Source: Streptosporangium sp. NBC_01756
GTDB lineage: Bacteria > Actinomycetota > Actinomycetes > Streptosporangiales > Streptosporangiaceae
Assembly: GCF_035917975.1 (NCBI RefSeq)
Contig: NZ_CP109130.1
Span: 6,882,001-6,946,000, forward strand
Direction of reading: 5' to 3'
Length of the DNA: 64,000 nt
Positions 37,156-47,197 of the stretch are shown here, one piece after another. Positions within the stretch are counted from its first letter, which is position 1; the number at the start of each line of letters is the position of its first letter. A program made the position numbers and the translations under genes. The notes beneath the pieces were generated by a model that did not search any database, was not told the DNA's origin, and saw only the letters and a program-made list of their open reading frames with translations.

Positions 37156-37180
37156 CAGGAGGGCGAGGCGGCCCCTCCTG
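37156..37180. terminator. Candidate terminator between convergent genes
   Basis: CAGGAGGG and CCCTCCTG form a perfect eight-pair stem with a nine-base loop, 10 bp after the RDD gene's stop and before the end of the convergent methyltransferase gene. Confidence 0.5.
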
Positions 37181-37233
37181 CCCGCTCGGACGGAGTCCCT
37201 CAGGGCGGAGCGGACGTCAGGGCAGAGTGGATG

Positions 37234-38034
37234 TCAGGCCGGTCGCACGCAGGTGAAGATCGCGGTGCCGGGCAGGTGCCGGCCGCGCAGCGGACTCCAG
37301 CCGCCCCACTCGCGGTCGTGACCGTCGGGCCACTCCGGCTCCACCAGAGCGGTGAGCGTCAGACCCGAGCCGACGATGTGTCCGATCCAGTCGGCCATCG
37401 TGCGGTGGTGCTCGACGTAGGAGGGCCGCCCGTCGTCGCCGATCTCCACGTACGGCGAGCGGTCGAAATAGGAGCGGTCGGCGGTCAGCCCGCGGGGGCC
37501 CGGATCGTCGGGGAAGGCCCAGCGGACCGGGTGGCTGACCGAGAAGACGAGACTCCCGCCGGGGCGCAGCACCCGGCGGGCCTCGGTGAGGACGGCCGGC
37601 ACGTCGGCCACGAACGGCAGCGCGCCGAAGGCCGAGCAGACCAGGTCGAACGCCTCGTCGGCGAAGGGCAGGACCTCGGCGTCGGCCTGGACCACCGGGA
37701 GCGGCGAGCCGCCACCGAAGTCGATCCGGCGGGAGTGCTGGAGCTGGCGGAAGGACAGGTCGAAAGCCGCGACCCTGGCTCCCTGCCCGGCCAGCCACCG
37801 CCCGCACTGCCCCGCCCCGCAGCCGATCTCCAGGACGTCTCTGCCCGCGACGTCGCCCAGCAGGCGGGCGTCGGCCTCGTCGAGGCCCTCCGGGCACCAG
37901 ACGAAGCCGGAGTCACGGAGGAAGTCTCCGTGCTCGGCCTGGTATTCGTCGGCGGCGCCGTCCCACCAGCCGCGGTTGGCCCGCGAGGTGCCGGCGGCGT
38001 CCACCTGGCGCCGCTCGACTCCTGCGAGATCCAT
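37234..38034 (-). CDS. Class I SAM-dependent methyltransferase
   Basis: A 266-residue protein with the SAM-binding glycine motif D-V-L-E-I-G-C-G-A-G-Q at about residues 66-76, an acidic residue after strand two (A-A-F-D-L-S), and the post-motifs V-V-Q-A-D-A-E-V-L-P-F and L-R-P-G-G. It belongs to the Methyltransf_11/25 group, which methylates small molecules. The substrate is unknown. Its start codon overlaps the stop of the DUF4191 gene by one base, so translation is coupled. The position next to lipA is conserved in many actinobacteria, to my knowledge, though no shared pathway is known. Confidence 0.9.
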   Translation of the reverse strand: MDLAGVERRQVDAAGTSRANRGWWDGAADEYQAEHGDFLRDSGFVWCPEGLDEADARLLGDVAGRDVLEIGCGAGQCGRWLAGQGARVAAFDLSFRQLQHSRRIDFGGGSPLPVVQADAEVLPFADEAFDLVCSAFGALPFVADVPAVLTEARRVLRPGGSLVFSVSHPVRWAFPDDPGPRGLTADRSYFDRSPYVEIGDDGRPSYVEHHRTMADWIGHIVGSGLTLTALVEPEWPDGHDREWGGWSPLRGRHLPGTAIFTCVRPA

Positions 38035-38714
38035 CAGCGCATCTTCGGCCGGGGCATCCTCGCCCCGCGCGGCAGCGGGCCCTTGGGCATCTGCACCGTC
38101 TGGGGGAGGGCCTTGAGCCGGTTGTTGATCTCATAGACCGCGGGCTTCTTGAGGTTGCGCGGCAGCTTCATCAGGTGGCGCTGCAGCTTGGCGAGGGGGA
38201 TCTGCCCCTCACCGTCACCGGACTGGATGTCGTAGACCGGGACGTCGAGCGCGACCCGCTGGACGCGCTTCTTCTCGGCGACCAGCATCTTCTGCACGCG
38301 GCTGCCCGGCCCCTCGGAGACCAGGACGATGCCGGGGAAACCGACCACCCGGTGCACGAGGTCCTGGTCACGGTTGAGCGCGACGGCCGGAGTGACCTCC
38401 CAGTTGCCGCGCATCCCCTGCAGGATCGAGGCGGCGGCGCCGAGCTGGCCGTGCAGCATCGAATACTGCGACCTCTGGGCGATCTGCCCGAACACCACCA
38501 GCCCCACGGTGAGAGCCAGCATGACCCCGATGAAGAGCAGGTACCAGAACCAGCCGGTGACCAGGCCGATCACGATGCACAGCGCGAGCGTGCCAAGTGC
38601 CGACGCGTAGACGATCGGCATCCCCTTGGGGTTAACCTCCTTGACGATCTGCGCGACCATACGGAGTTGCTTGATGCGCCCCGGGCGCTCTGGGTCTTCG
38701 GGCTTCTTGGCCAT
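38034..38714 (-). CDS. DUF4191-family membrane protein
   Basis: A 226-residue protein with a short basic N-terminal tail, two neighbouring transmembrane helices (about 34-52 and 56-76) and a C-terminal cytoplasmic domain of about 150 residues. The start M-A-K-K-P and the G-N-W-E-V-T-P-A-V-A and V-G-F-P-G-I-V-L-V-S-E-G-P segments match the conserved actinobacterial DUF4191 family. Members nearly always lie beside lipA, as here, but the function is unknown. It overlaps the downstream methyltransferase gene by one base. Confidence 0.9.
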   Translation of the reverse strand: MAKKPEDPERPGRIKQLRMVAQIVKEVNPKGMPIVYASALGTLALCIVIGLVTGWFWYLLFIGVMLALTVGLVVFGQIAQRSQYSMLHGQLGAAASILQGMRGNWEVTPAVALNRDQDLVHRVVGFPGIVLVSEGPGSRVQKMLVAEKKRVQRVALDVPVYDIQSGDGEGQIPLAKLQRHLMKLPRNLKKPAVYEINNRLKALPQTVQMPKGPLPRGARMPRPKMR

Positions 38715-38840
38715 ACTCCGAAGGATACAAATCCAGGGGTCAAGAAATGAAAACGTGACCTACCGCGTACCAGCGGTCCGGCGGGTGATGTGACGATTCA
38801 CACAGCGCCGACCGGCGAGATCCGGTCCACCGGGAAAACG

Positions 38841-38874
38841 CGATGGGCCCCGCGCGTCAGCGCGGGGCCCATCG
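38841..38874. terminator. Strong terminator hairpin after lipA
   Basis: A perfect 15-bp GC-rich stem (CGATGGGCCCCGCGC and its complement) with a four-base loop, starting 13 bp after the lipA stop. This is among the strongest hairpins in the window. Confidence 0.8.
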
Positions 38875-38886
38875 CCGAGGTGGACG

Positions 38887-39816
38887 TCAGGCGTGCTGAC
38901 GGGCCTCGATGGCCTGCTTGTAGAGGCGGCCGGCCCGGTAGGAGGAGCGGACCAGCGGGCCGGACAGGACGCCGGCGAAACCGATGGCCTCGGCCTCCTT
39001 CTGGAGCTCCACGAACTCCTCGGGCTTCACCCAGCGGTCCACCGGGTGGTGGCGCGGGGTGGGCCGCAGATACTGCGTGACGGTCAGCAGGTCGCAGCCG
39101 GCCTCGTGCAGGTCGCGCATCGCCTGGACGACCTCCTCGCGGTCCTCGCCCATGCCGAGGATCAGGTTGGACTTGGTCACCAGCCCCGCCTCGCGCGCCT
39201 TGGTGATCACACCCAGGGACCGCTCGTAACGGAATCCGGGACGGATCCGCTTGAAGATCCGCGGCACGGTCTCGACGTTGTGCGCGAAGACCTCGGGTGC
39301 GGCGGAGAAGACCTCCTGGAGCTGGTCCTCGTCGCCGTTGAAGTCGGGCACCAGCAGTTCGACGCCGCAGCCGGGCAGCAGCGCGTGGATCTGCCTGGCG
39401 GTCTCGGCGTACAGCCACGCGCCGCCGTCGGGCAGGTCGTCACGGGCGACGCCGGTCACGGTCGCGTAGTTGAGGCCCATCTGCTGGACCGACTCCGCCA
39501 CTCGCCGCGGCTCGTCGGTGTCGTACGCCTTGGGCTTGCCGGTGTCGATCTGGCAGAAGTCACATCGCCTGGTGCACTGGTCGCCGCCGATGAGGAAGGT
39601 GGCCTCACGGTCCTCCCAGCACTCCGAGATGTTGGGACACCCGGCCTCCTGGCAGACGGTGTGCAGGCCCTCCCGTTTGACCAGTGCGCGCAGCTCGGTG
39701 TGGTTGGGACCGGTCCTGAACTTGGTCTTGATCCACTCGGGCTTCTTCTCGATGGGGGTCTCGGCGTTGCGGACCTCCAGGCGGAGAAGTTTCCGGCCTT
39801 CCGGAGCCACGGTCAT
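38887..39816 (-). CDS. lipA: Lipoyl synthase (radical SAM)
   Basis: LipA inserts two sulfur atoms into protein-bound octanoyl groups to make lipoyl cofactors. The 309-residue protein has both iron-sulfur cluster motifs. The auxiliary cluster has C55-x4-C60-x5-C66 ([13 protein letters not shown]). The radical SAM cluster has C81-x3-C85-x2-C88 (C-T-R-R-C-D-F-C). The C-terminal R-S-S-Y serine for cluster coordination is present. It follows lipB (131-bp gap) and precedes, downstream in the chromosome, the lipoylated E2 at 42494-43975, which is a substrate. A very strong terminator follows it. Confidence 0.97.
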   Translation of the reverse strand: MTVAPEGRKLLRLEVRNAETPIEKKPEWIKTKFRTGPNHTELRALVKREGLHTVCQEAGCPNISECWEDREATFLIGGDQCTRRCDFCQIDTGKPKAYDTDEPRRVAESVQQMGLNYATVTGVARDDLPDGGAWLYAETARQIHALLPGCGVELLVPDFNGDEDQLQEVFSAAPEVFAHNVETVPRIFKRIRPGFRYERSLGVITKAREAGLVTKSNLILGMGEDREEVVQAMRDLHEAGCDLLTVTQYLRPTPRHHPVDRWVKPEEFVELQKEAEAIGFAGVLSGPLVRSSYRAGRLYKQAIEARQHA

Positions 39817-39947
39817 GCGACCTCCCTCGTCGGTCGCGGGACCGAGATGCCTTGTCTATTCGCTCGCTCGCTACGCTCGCTCACCGCCCCAGCTTATGTC
39901 CCGCCGGAGCATGGCCGTGCGCGGGGGTGGGGCGCTCCGGGCGCCGC

Positions 39948-40625
39948 TCAGCGCCGGAAGAGGTCCTCCTCCGGAAGGTCGAAGGACTGCGCGTCGAGCG
40001 CCTCGGCCAGATGCTTCTCGGCGTACGGCATGACCTCGTCGACCACGATCCTGCGGCCGGTCTCGGCCGACAGCGAGGAGACCCCGGCGTCGCTGATTCC
40101 GCACGGGACGATCCGGTTGTACCAGCTCGGGTCGTTGGAGCAGTTGAGCGAGAACCCGTGCATGGTGACCCCTCGCGCCACCCGGATGCCGATCGCGCCG
40201 ACCTTCCGGTCGGGCAGGCCGTGCGAGGGGTCGCCGGCCACCCAGACGCCGCTGCGTCCCGCCACCCGTCCGGCCTGCACCCCGAAGTCGGCGCAGACAC
40301 GGATGAGCGTGTCCTCCAGGAGGCGGACGTAGGAGATCACGTCCAGCCGCTCACCCAGTCCGACGATCGGGTAGCCCACGAGCTGGCCGGGACCGTGCCA
40401 GGTGATCCGGCCACCCCGGTCGACGTCGATGACCGGGGTGCCGTCGGTGGGCCGTTCGCTCGGGGCGGTGCGCTTGCCGGCCGTGTAGACCGGCGCGTGT
40501 TCGAGCAGCAGGCAGGTGTCGGGAATCTCGCCGGCCACCCGGCGGGCGTGGATCCGCCGCTGGAGATCCCAGGCCTGCTCATAGGGGAAGTCAACGCCAA
40601 GACGGACGATCGCCAGGTCACTCAC
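39948..40625 (-). CDS. lipB: Octanoyltransferase (lipoate-protein ligase B)
   Basis: LipB moves octanoyl groups from acyl carrier protein to lipoyl domains, giving the substrate for LipA. The 225-residue protein has the catalytic Lys141 in [11 protein letters not shown] and Cys175 in V-P-C-G-I, both required for the thioester mechanism. The N-terminal H-A-P-V-Y-T-A-G-K and the [11 protein letters not shown] segments are also typical. It lies directly upstream of lipA on the same strand, with a 131-bp gap containing a short CGCTCG-rich palindromic stretch around 39858-39888. Confidence 0.96.
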   Translation of the reverse strand: MSDLAIVRLGVDFPYEQAWDLQRRIHARRVAGEIPDTCLLLEHAPVYTAGKRTAPSERPTDGTPVIDVDRGGRITWHGPGQLVGYPIVGLGERLDVISYVRLLEDTLIRVCADFGVQAGRVAGRSGVWVAGDPSHGLPDRKVGAIGIRVARGVTMHGFSLNCSNDPSWYNRIVPCGISDAGVSSLSAETGRRIVVDEVMPYAEKHLAEALDAQSFDLPEEDLFRR

Positions 40626-40653
40626 GTATCAAGAGTAGTTGACCCGCTCGTGG

Positions 40654-41391
40654 TCATGCCGTGAGAAGTCGAGGCTCGATGCGGAACTCCTTCACCCCGT
40701 CCGTCCCGTCATGCTCGATCCGGTAGGCGTAGCCCTTCGGATCGACGGTGACGGCCTGGATGAACTCGGTGCCCACATAGTGCAGGGCGACGCCCTCGTC
40801 GGCGGCGTAGCCGTCGGGCAGCTCACCCGAGGCCACCGCCTCGTGCAGCAGCGCGCGGCGCTGCGGGTCGGAATTGTAATGAACGCCACAGGAGTGCGGA
40901 AGAAGCCCGAGCCCGTCCGCCCACGTCCGCAGGGTCGGCCCGAAGGAGTCGGTGTTGCCGCCCACGTGCCAGCAGAGCGCCCCGGCACTCTGCCCGGACA
41001 GCACCACGCCCGCCTGCCACGCCTCCTCGAACGCCTCGTCCAGGCCGTGCAGCCGCCACAGCGCCGCCAGGTTGGCCACGCTGCCGCCGCTGACGTAGAT
41101 GACGTCCTGGCTCAGGATCCACTCGCGGGGATCCTCGACGTTGGGCATGGGGAACACGGTCAGATGGCTGACCTCCACGTCCCAGTCGCGGAACGCTCCG
41201 TACATCTTCAGCAGCCAGTCGGAGTCGTCGCCCACGGCGGTGGCGAGCAGGCCCAGCTTCGGCCGGTCCTGGCCGGTCAGGTCAAGGGCGTACCGCAGCA
41301 GCGGGCTCGCCTCTATGAACCCGTGGCGCTCGGACGGACGGAACGAGCCACCCCCGATGGCAAGGATGTGAGACTGCCCGGAACTGCGCAT
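40654..41391 (-). CDS. Peptidase E-like S51 family protein
   Basis: A 245-residue protein with the peptidase E/cyanophycinase fold. The N-terminal A-I-G-G-G-S-F-R-P is typical, and the nucleophile Ser135 sits in L-S-G-Q-S-A-G-A-L-C, with the S-G-G-S segment before it. Family members cut N-terminal aspartyl dipeptides or cyanophycin-like peptides. The ATG at 41391 follows AAGAGG; the long upstream open frame overlaps the next gene and is not real. The gene is on the same strand as lipB, with 28 bp between lipB's start and this gene's stop, so it may be transcribed together with lipB. Confidence 0.9.
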   Translation of the reverse strand: MRSSGQSHILAIGGGSFRPSERHGFIEASPLLRYALDLTGQDRPKLGLLATAVGDDSDWLLKMYGAFRDWDVEVSHLTVFPMPNVEDPREWILSQDVIYVSGGSVANLAALWRLHGLDEAFEEAWQAGVVLSGQSAGALCWHVGGNTDSFGPTLRTWADGLGLLPHSCGVHYNSDPQRRALLHEAVASGELPDGYAADEGVALHYVGTEFIQAVTVDPKGYAYRIEHDGTDGVKEFRIEPRLLTA

Positions 41392-41429
41392 ACGTGACCT
41401 CTTCGACGGCTTTGGTGGAAACAGGGACC

Positions 41430-42326
41430 CTAGAGTACGGCGGCCAGCGCCTCGTTGAGACGCGTATGCCGGAACGTGTGGCCAGACTCCAGGAGGCGCC
41501 GGGGCAGCACCCGCTGCCCGGTCAGCACCCCCTCCTCGGCGAATCCTCCGATGGCCGTGCGCAGCGCGAACCCGGGCACGGCGATCGGCATGGTGGGCCG
41601 GTGCAGGGCCTCTCCGAGCGCCTTGGTGAACTCCGCGTTGGTGACCGGCCGCGGGGCGGTGAGGTTGACCGGGCCCGAGATCTCCGGATCGTCCAGGATG
41701 CGCAGTACGGCGTGCACCCAGTCGTCGATCGAGATCCACGACCAGTACTGCCTCCCCGATCCCAGGGGCGCGCCCAGCCCCAGCTTGAAGATCGGCAGGA
41801 TCTTCGCCAGCATGCCGCCCTCGCCGCTCAGCACCAGGCCGGTGCGGAGCCGGGCCACCCGGATGCCGGCCTCCTCGGCGGGTGCCGTCGCGGCCTCCCA
41901 GGGCACCACCACCTCCTGGGCGAGGAATCCCTCACCCGGCGGCGCCGTCTCGTCCACCTCGCGGTCCCCGGTGTCGCCGTAGTAGCCGATCGCCGACGCG
42001 GACAGCAGCGTCGGAGGCCGGTCCGGCAGCTCCACCAGCGCCTTTGCGAGCGTCCTGGTCCCCTCGACCCGGCTGCGGACCAGTTCGCGCTTGACGTCGT
42101 CGCTCCAGCGCCGGTCGCCGATCCCCGCTCCGGCGAGGTGGACCACCGCCTGCGCGCCCTGCAGGGCCGCCGGGTCGATGAGCCCCTTTCCCGGGTTCCA
42201 GAACGACTCGTCGGCGCCTTTCGGCGCCCGCCGTACCAACCTGACCACCCGGGTGCCGTCGGCCCGCAGAGCCTTGACCAGAGCCGATCCAAGCAGGCCC
42301 GAGGACCCGGTCACGATGATCGCCAT
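41430..42326 (-). CDS. TIGR01777-family NAD-dependent epimerase-like protein (SDR)
   Basis: This 298-residue Rossmann protein begins M-A-I-I-V-T-G-S-S-G-L-L-G, the nucleotide-binding loop of the atypical/extended SDR family. The S-A-S-A-I-G-Y-Y-G segment holds the catalytic-like Ser and Tyr-x-x-x region, although the usual Lys is not evident. The W-S-W-I-S-I-D-D-W-V motif and the C-terminal A-L-R-T-A-I-G-G region match the TIGR01777 group. Its exact substrate is unknown; some members help in cell division in cyanobacteria. The ATG at 42326 is chosen over a start three codons earlier. It is followed by peptidase E on the same strand. Confidence 0.9.
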   Translation of the reverse strand: MAIIVTGSSGLLGSALVKALRADGTRVVRLVRRAPKGADESFWNPGKGLIDPAALQGAQAVVHLAGAGIGDRRWSDDVKRELVRSRVEGTRTLAKALVELPDRPPTLLSASAIGYYGDTGDREVDETAPPGEGFLAQEVVVPWEAATAPAEEAGIRVARLRTGLVLSGEGGMLAKILPIFKLGLGAPLGSGRQYWSWISIDDWVHAVLRILDDPEISGPVNLTAPRPVTNAEFTKALGEALHRPTMPIAVPGFALRTAIGGFAEEGVLTGQRVLPRRLLESGHTFRHTRLNEALAAVL

Positions 42327-42444
42327 ACCGTCCAATCTAGTCGACCTCCCCTGCGATCTTCGGGAGCCCGGCGGTCACCGGACGCGCCCGGATCGGAAGA
42401 CGGCTGCGAAAGGTGACACGGAAAGGACGGAGAGCGGGAACGGA

Positions 42445-42477
42445 CCGGGCCGGCCCGCGGAACGCGGACCGGCCCGG
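42445..42477 (-). terminator. Terminator hairpin after sucB
   Basis: CCGGGCCGG-c-CCGC and GCGG-a-CCGGCCCGG form a 13-pair stem with one mismatch, about 17 bp after the sucB stop on the minus strand. Confidence 0.7.
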
Positions 42478-42493
42478 CGGGACGGAACGGTGA

Positions 42494-43975
42494 CTAGCCG
42501 TTGAGACCCAGCTGGTTCTCGAAACGGCCCTCCTCCAGGCGACGCTTGATCGTCGTCAGGAAGCGGGCGGCGTCGGCGCCGTCGACCAGGCGGTGGTCGT
42601 AGCTGAGCGCGAGGTACACCATCGAGCGGACGGCGATGACCTCGCCATCGGCGGTGTCCACGACGATCGGGCGCTTGACGACCACGCCGGTGCCCAGCAT
42701 GCCGACCTGCGGCTGGTTGAGGATCGGCGTGTCGAACAGCGCGCCCCGGCTGCCGGTGTTGGTCAGCGTGAACGTGCCGCCGCCGAGCTCGTCCGGGCTC
42801 ACCTTGTTGGTGCGGGTCCGCTCGGCCAGGTCGGCGATCTTACGGGCGAGGCCGGCGATGTTGAGGTCGCCCGCGTCCTTGATCACCGGAACGACCAGGC
42901 CGCGCTCGGTGTCCGTCGCGAAACCGAGGTGCTCGGCGTCGAAGTAGGTGACCTCGTTGGTCGCGCTGTTGATCGTGGCGTTCAGCTTCGGGTGCTGCTT
43001 GAGCGCCTCGATCGCGGCGAGGGCGAAGAACGGCATGAACGAGAGCTTGACGCCCTCACGCCGCTGGAACTCGCCCTTCGCCCGGTCGCGCAGCCGCGCG
43101 ATCTTGGTGACGTCGACCTCGACCACGCTGGTGAGCTGGGCCGAGACCTGCAGCGATTCGACCATGCGCTTGGCGATGGTCTGACGCAGGCGCGACATCT
43201 TCTCGGTACGGCCGCGCAGCGTGGTGTCCACCGCGACCGGCTCGGGGGCCTGGGCCGGGGCGGACGCCTGGGCCGGAGCCTGGGCGGCGGCCTGGGGGGC
43301 CGGCGCCTGCGCGGCGGCCTGCTCGCGATGGTTGCGGGCGGCCTCGAGCACGTCCTGCTTGCGGATGCGGCCGCCGACGCCGGTGCCGTTCAGCGCGTCG
43401 AGGTCGACGTTGTGCTCGCCGGCGAGCTTGCGCACCAGCGGGGTGACGTACGGGCTGTCGCCCGACGCCGGGGTCGCGGCGGGGGCCTGGGCAGCCGGGG
43501 CCTGCGGAGCCGGGGCCTGAGCCTGCGGAGCCGGGGCCGGGGCGGGCGCCGGAGCCTGCGGGGCCTGAGCCTGCGGAGCCGGAGCCGGTGCCGGGGCCGG
43601 GGCCGGGGCCTGCGGGGCCGGAGCCGGGGCGGCGGCCTGGGGGGCGGGCTGCGGGATCGAGGAGATCGGCTGGGCCGGCTCGGGGGCCGGCTCGGGAGCG
43701 GCCTCCTGGGCCGGGGCCGAAGCCGCGCCCTCGGTGCCGTTCTCGTCGATGACGGCCAGTTCGGCGCCGACCTCGACGGTCTCGTCCTCGGCGACGACGA
43801 TCTTGGTGAGGATGCCCGCGGCCGGCGACGGGATCTCGGTGTCGACCTTGTCGGTGGAGACTTCGAGGAGCGGCTCGTCGGCCTCGACGCGCTCGCCTTC
43901 CTTCTTCAGCCAGCGGGTGACGGTGCCCTCGGTGACGCTCTCGCCGAGCTGGGGCATCTGTACGGACTTCGGCAT
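42494..43975 (-). CDS. sucB: 2-oxoacid dehydrogenase E2 (dihydrolipoamide acyltransferase)
   Basis: The E2 core of the 2-oxoglutarate (or pyruvate) dehydrogenase complex. One lipoyl domain (residues 1-75) carries the lipoylated Lys43 in S-T-D-K-V-D. A long Ala/Pro-rich linker (about 90-170) follows. A peripheral subunit-binding domain (about 177-213, [10 protein letters not shown]) comes next. The catalytic domain (about 250-493) ends with [11 protein letters not shown], the active-site H-x-x-x-D. The succinyl name follows the usual actinobacterial annotation; an acetyltransferase role cannot be excluded. The E3 gene lpdA lies 37 bp upstream on the same strand. Confidence 0.93.
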   Translation of the reverse strand: MPKSVQMPQLGESVTEGTVTRWLKKEGERVEADEPLLEVSTDKVDTEIPSPAAGILTKIVVAEDETVEVGAELAVIDENGTEGAASAPAQEAAPEPAPEPAQPISSIPQPAPQAAAPAPAPQAPAPAPAPAPAPQAQAPQAPAPAPAPAPQAQAPAPQAPAAQAPAATPASGDSPYVTPLVRKLAGEHNVDLDALNGTGVGGRIRKQDVLEAARNHREQAAAQAPAPQAAAQAPAQASAPAQAPEPVAVDTTLRGRTEKMSRLRQTIAKRMVESLQVSAQLTSVVEVDVTKIARLRDRAKGEFQRREGVKLSFMPFFALAAIEALKQHPKLNATINSATNEVTYFDAEHLGFATDTERGLVVPVIKDAGDLNIAGLARKIADLAERTRTNKVSPDELGGGTFTLTNTGSRGALFDTPILNQPQVGMLGTGVVVKRPIVVDTADGEVIAVRSMVYLALSYDHRLVDGADAARFLTTIKRRLEEGRFENQLGLNG

Positions 43976-44012
43976 GGGGTGTCTTCTCTCGCGTTCCGAG
44001 TGAGGGCTGGTA

Positions 44013-45392
44013 TCAGTTGTGGACGTGCAGGGGCTTGCCTGCGAGGGCGAGCATCGCCTCGCCGACGGCCTCGGACTGGGTGGGGTGCGCGTGGATGAGC
44101 TGCGCGACCTCGGAGGGGAGTGCCTCCCAGTTGTAGATGAGCTGACCCTCGGTCACGAGCTCACCGACGCGACGGCCGACCATGTGCACACCGAGCACCG
44201 GGCCGTCCTTCGCGGTGATGACCTTCACCGCGCCCTGGGTCTGCAGGATCTGGCTCTTGGGGTTGCCGGCGAGGTCGTAGGTGAACTCGACGATCTCGTG
44301 ACCACGCTCGCGGGCCTGGGCGGAGGTGATGCCCACTGACGCGACCTCGGGGTCGGAGTAGGTGATCCGCGGCACGCCGTCGTAGTCGATCGGCACCGGG
44401 TTGAGCCCGGCGATGTGCTCGGCCACCAGGATGCCCTCGGCGAAGCCCGCGTGGGCGAGCTGCAGGGTCGGGATCAGGTCGCCGACCGCGTACACGCCCG
44501 GCACGCTGGTCTGGCAGAACTCGTCGACGGTGACGGTGCCCCGCTCGATCGCGATGCCCGCCTCCTCGAAGCCCATGCCCGTGGAGACGGCGCCGCGGCC
44601 GACGGCGACGAGCAGCAGCTCGGCGTCGAGGGTCTTGCCGTTGGCGAGTGTGACGACCACGCCGGTTTCGGTGCTCTTGACGCCCTCGAAGAAGACGCCC
44701 AGCTCCTGCTTGATGCCGCGGCGGCGGAAGGAGCGCTCCAGCAGCTTGGAGCTCGACTCCTCCTCCAGCGGAAGCAGGTGCGGCAGGGCCTCGACGATCG
44801 TCACCTCGGCGCCGAAGGAGCGCCACACGCTGGCGAACTCCACGCCGATGACGCCGCCGCCCAGCACGATGACCGAGGTCGGCACCCGGTCGAGCTTGAG
44901 CGCGTGCTCGCTGGTGATGACCCGCTCGCCGTCGATGTCCAGGCCGGGCAGCGACCGGGGCGCCGAGCCCGTCGCCAGCACGATGTTGCGGCCCTCGTAG
45001 ACGTCGGAGCCCACGGTGACCCGGTTCGGGCCGGTGAGCCGGCCCTCGCCCTCGACGATCGTGATGCCCTTGCTCTTGAGCAGGCCCTGCACGCCCTTCC
45101 AGGCGCGGGTGACGATCTTGTCCTTGAACGCGTGGACGCCGTCCATGTCGATGCCCTCGAACCGGGCCTTGACGCCGAACGCCGCGCTCTCCCGCGTCTC
45201 GTCGGCCACCTCCGCCGAGTGCAGAAGGGTCTTGGTGGGGATGCATCCCCGGTGCAGACAGGTGCCGCCGATCTTGTCCTTCTCGATCAGCGCGACCGTC
45301 TTGCCCAGTTCGGCCGCCCGCAGGGCGCAGGCATACCCACCGCTACCGCCCCCCAGGACCACGATGTCGTAGGGGCCGCTGCCATCAGCCAC
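44013..45392 (-). CDS. lpdA: Dihydrolipoyl dehydrogenase (E3)
   Basis: It re-oxidises the dihydrolipoyl groups of the E2, passing electrons to NAD through FAD. The 459-residue flavoprotein has the FAD-binding [10 protein letters not shown], the redox disulfide C45/C50 in G-G-T-C-L-H-R-G-C, an NAD-binding [13 protein letters not shown], and the C-terminal H-A-H-P-T-Q-S-E with the catalytic His-Glu pair. The GTG at 45392 follows AAGGAG at seven bases. It lies just upstream of sucB, and the two probably form one transcript. Confidence 0.96.
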   Translation of the reverse strand: MADGSGPYDIVVLGGGSGGYACALRAAELGKTVALIEKDKIGGTCLHRGCIPTKTLLHSAEVADETRESAAFGVKARFEGIDMDGVHAFKDKIVTRAWKGVQGLLKSKGITIVEGEGRLTGPNRVTVGSDVYEGRNIVLATGSAPRSLPGLDIDGERVITSEHALKLDRVPTSVIVLGGGVIGVEFASVWRSFGAEVTIVEALPHLLPLEEESSSKLLERSFRRRGIKQELGVFFEGVKSTETGVVVTLANGKTLDAELLLVAVGRGAVSTGMGFEEAGIAIERGTVTVDEFCQTSVPGVYAVGDLIPTLQLAHAGFAEGILVAEHIAGLNPVPIDYDGVPRITYSDPEVASVGITSAQARERGHEIVEFTYDLAGNPKSQILQTQGAVKVITAKDGPVLGVHMVGRRVGELVTEGQLIYNWEALPSEVAQLIHAHPTQSEAVGEAMLALAGKPLHVHN

Positions 45393-45583
45393 AGGAAAGC
45401 TCCTTGTCAGATTGGAATACCGTCTTCGCGGCCGCGCCCGCTCCGTACCCGGGCCGGACGTCCGTGGAGACCGTTCTCGTCTCCACGCACTCCCCCGGGA
45501 CGGCTCGCCGCACCGCCGGGGTCCGGCCCCGGCAACCGCATCTTTTCATCTGTCCATGTCGTACGTGACCCGCTTGCACGGCG

Positions 45584-47107
45584 TCAGCCCGCGTAGCGCT
45601 CGGCGAGGCCGACGAGGGTCCGGGTGATCGCCCCGGTGCCGCCCTTCGGGGTGTAGCCGTGCGGTTCGCCCTTGTTGAAGGCGGGGCCCGCCATGTCGAT
45701 GTGTGCCCAGCGGACCCCTTCCGGCACGAATTCGCGCAGGAAGATGGCGGCCGTCAGCATGCCGCCGAAGCGCTCCGGGTGGAGGTTGGCGATGTCGGCG
45801 ACAGGAGAGTCGAGCCCCTTGCGGAGCTCCTCCGGCAGGGGCATGCCCCAGGCGGCCTCGCCCTGCTCGCCGGCGGCCAGGACGACCTCCTCGCGGAGCT
45901 CGTCGTCGTTGGCCATGACGCCGGCCGTACGCCAGCCCAGCGCCACGATCTGCGCGCCGGTGAGCGTGGCGATGTCCACGATCACGTCGGGGTTGTCCTG
46001 ACCGGCGCGGGCTATGCCGTCGATCAGGACCAGGCGGCCCTCCGCGTCGGTGTCGAGCACCTCGACGGTCTTGCCCGCGTAGCTGGTGAAGACGTCGGAG
46101 GGGCGCTGGGCGGTGCCGCTGGGCATGTTCTCCGCCAGGCAGAGGTAACCGACCGCGTTGACCTTGAGACCCAGCTTGGCGATCGCGACGAGCGAGCCGA
46201 AGACCGCCCCCGCGCCGCCCATGTCCGACTTCATCCAGTCCATCGCGGCCGACGGCTTGAGCGACAGGCCGCCCGAGTCGAAGGTGATGCCCTTGCCGAC
46301 GAACGCGACCGTCTTGGTGGCCTCCGGGTGGTTGTAGGCGAGGCGGACCAGGCGCGGCGGCCTGGCCGATCCCTGGCCCACCGCGACGATGCCGCCGAAG
46401 CCCTGCTCCTTGAGCGCGTCCTCGTCCAGGACCTCCACCGACAGGCCCGCCTTCGAGCCGGTCTGCTCGGCGATCTCGGCGAAGCGGGCCGGCCACAGGT
46501 CCGAGGGCGGGGTGTTGACCAGGTCGCGGACGAGGGTGACCGACTCGGCCAGGGTGGTGGCGCGCTCGATCGCGGCCTGGGCGCCGTCTGCGGCGCTCAG
46601 CACGGTCAGTTCGGCCACCGGGGCGGTCTGCTCGCCGGTGGTCCGGTAGGTGGTGAAGGTGTAGGCGCCGAGCAGGCCGCCCAGGGCGACGGCTCCGGCG
46701 CGCTCGGCGTCCGCGGCGGGCAGGGCGAGCGCGACGCGGGAGGTCCCCGCGAGGGCCCGGGTGGCCGTACCGGCGGCGCGGCGCAGCGTCTCGGGGTCGT
46801 AGCCGCCCTCGGGGGCGTCGCCGAGGCCGACGACGGCCAGCAGCGGGGCGGTCAGCGCGCCGAAGGTCGGAAGCTTGGCGATCTCGCCCACTTTGCCCTT
46901 GACGCCCATTGCGCCGAGCGTCGCGGAGAGCCTGCCGCCGAGCGCCTCGTCCAGGCTCTCGGCCCCCGGGGCGGGGCGGGGGCCGTCCGGACCGGTATGG
47001 ACGCCGACGACCAGCGCGTCGGTATCAAACGAGACAGCGTTGTCAGTTGAGTTCAGCCGCACAGTGGTCACGTCGCCTGATGCTAGTCGGGCTTTGGCAG
47101 TACGCAT
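45584..47107 (-). CDS. pepA: Leucyl aminopeptidase (M17)
   Basis: A cytoplasmic di-metal aminopeptidase that recycles peptides; some members also bind DNA. The 507-residue protein has the metal-site segments V-G-K-G-I-T-F-D-S-G-G, D-M-G-G-A-G-A and D-T-D-A-E-G-R-L, each of which supplies metal ligands or the catalytic Lys and Arg. The N-terminal domain is present. The start is not certain: the ATG at 47107 has no clear ribosome site, and GTG at 47068 just after a TAGCAT-like -10 sequence may be the true leaderless start. The gene is divergent from a GntR regulator, with an operator palindrome between them. Confidence 0.95.
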   Translation of the reverse strand: MRTAKARLASGDVTTVRLNSTDNAVSFDTDALVVGVHTGPDGPRPAPGAESLDEALGGRLSATLGAMGVKGKVGEIAKLPTFGALTAPLLAVVGLGDAPEGGYDPETLRRAAGTATRALAGTSRVALALPAADAERAGAVALGGLLGAYTFTTYRTTGEQTAPVAELTVLSAADGAQAAIERATTLAESVTLVRDLVNTPPSDLWPARFAEIAEQTGSKAGLSVEVLDEDALKEQGFGGIVAVGQGSARPPRLVRLAYNHPEATKTVAFVGKGITFDSGGLSLKPSAAMDWMKSDMGGAGAVFGSLVAIAKLGLKVNAVGYLCLAENMPSGTAQRPSDVFTSYAGKTVEVLDTDAEGRLVLIDGIARAGQDNPDVIVDIATLTGAQIVALGWRTAGVMANDDELREEVVLAAGEQGEAAWGMPLPEELRKGLDSPVADIANLHPERFGGMLTAAIFLREFVPEGVRWAHIDMAGPAFNKGEPHGYTPKGGTGAITRTLVGLAERYAG

Positions 47108-47157
47108 AAACGCGGGTTCGTCCTACGAATTTTAGGCTCCCGATGAAACCAATGCGA

Positions 47158-47184
47158 CTAGCACCATCTTGACCATGGTGCTAG
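47158..47184. promoter_or_regulatory. Inverted repeat operator candidate (YtrA-type)
   Basis: CTAGCACCAT and ATGGTGCTAG are perfect 10-base inverted arms around a seven-base spacer. A further TAGCA at 47190-47194 gives a second, weaker pairing. The site is 13 bp before the ATG of the GntR regulator and about 50 bp before pepA, as expected for autoregulation. Confidence 0.7.
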
Positions 47185-47197
47185 TGTAAGTAGCATC

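Noticed and set aside
39858-39888. CGCTCG-rich palindromic stretch as a terminator or REP element
   Set aside because: It is a low-complexity, self-complementary word that occurs often in GC-rich genomes; no other copy in the window supports a REP family.
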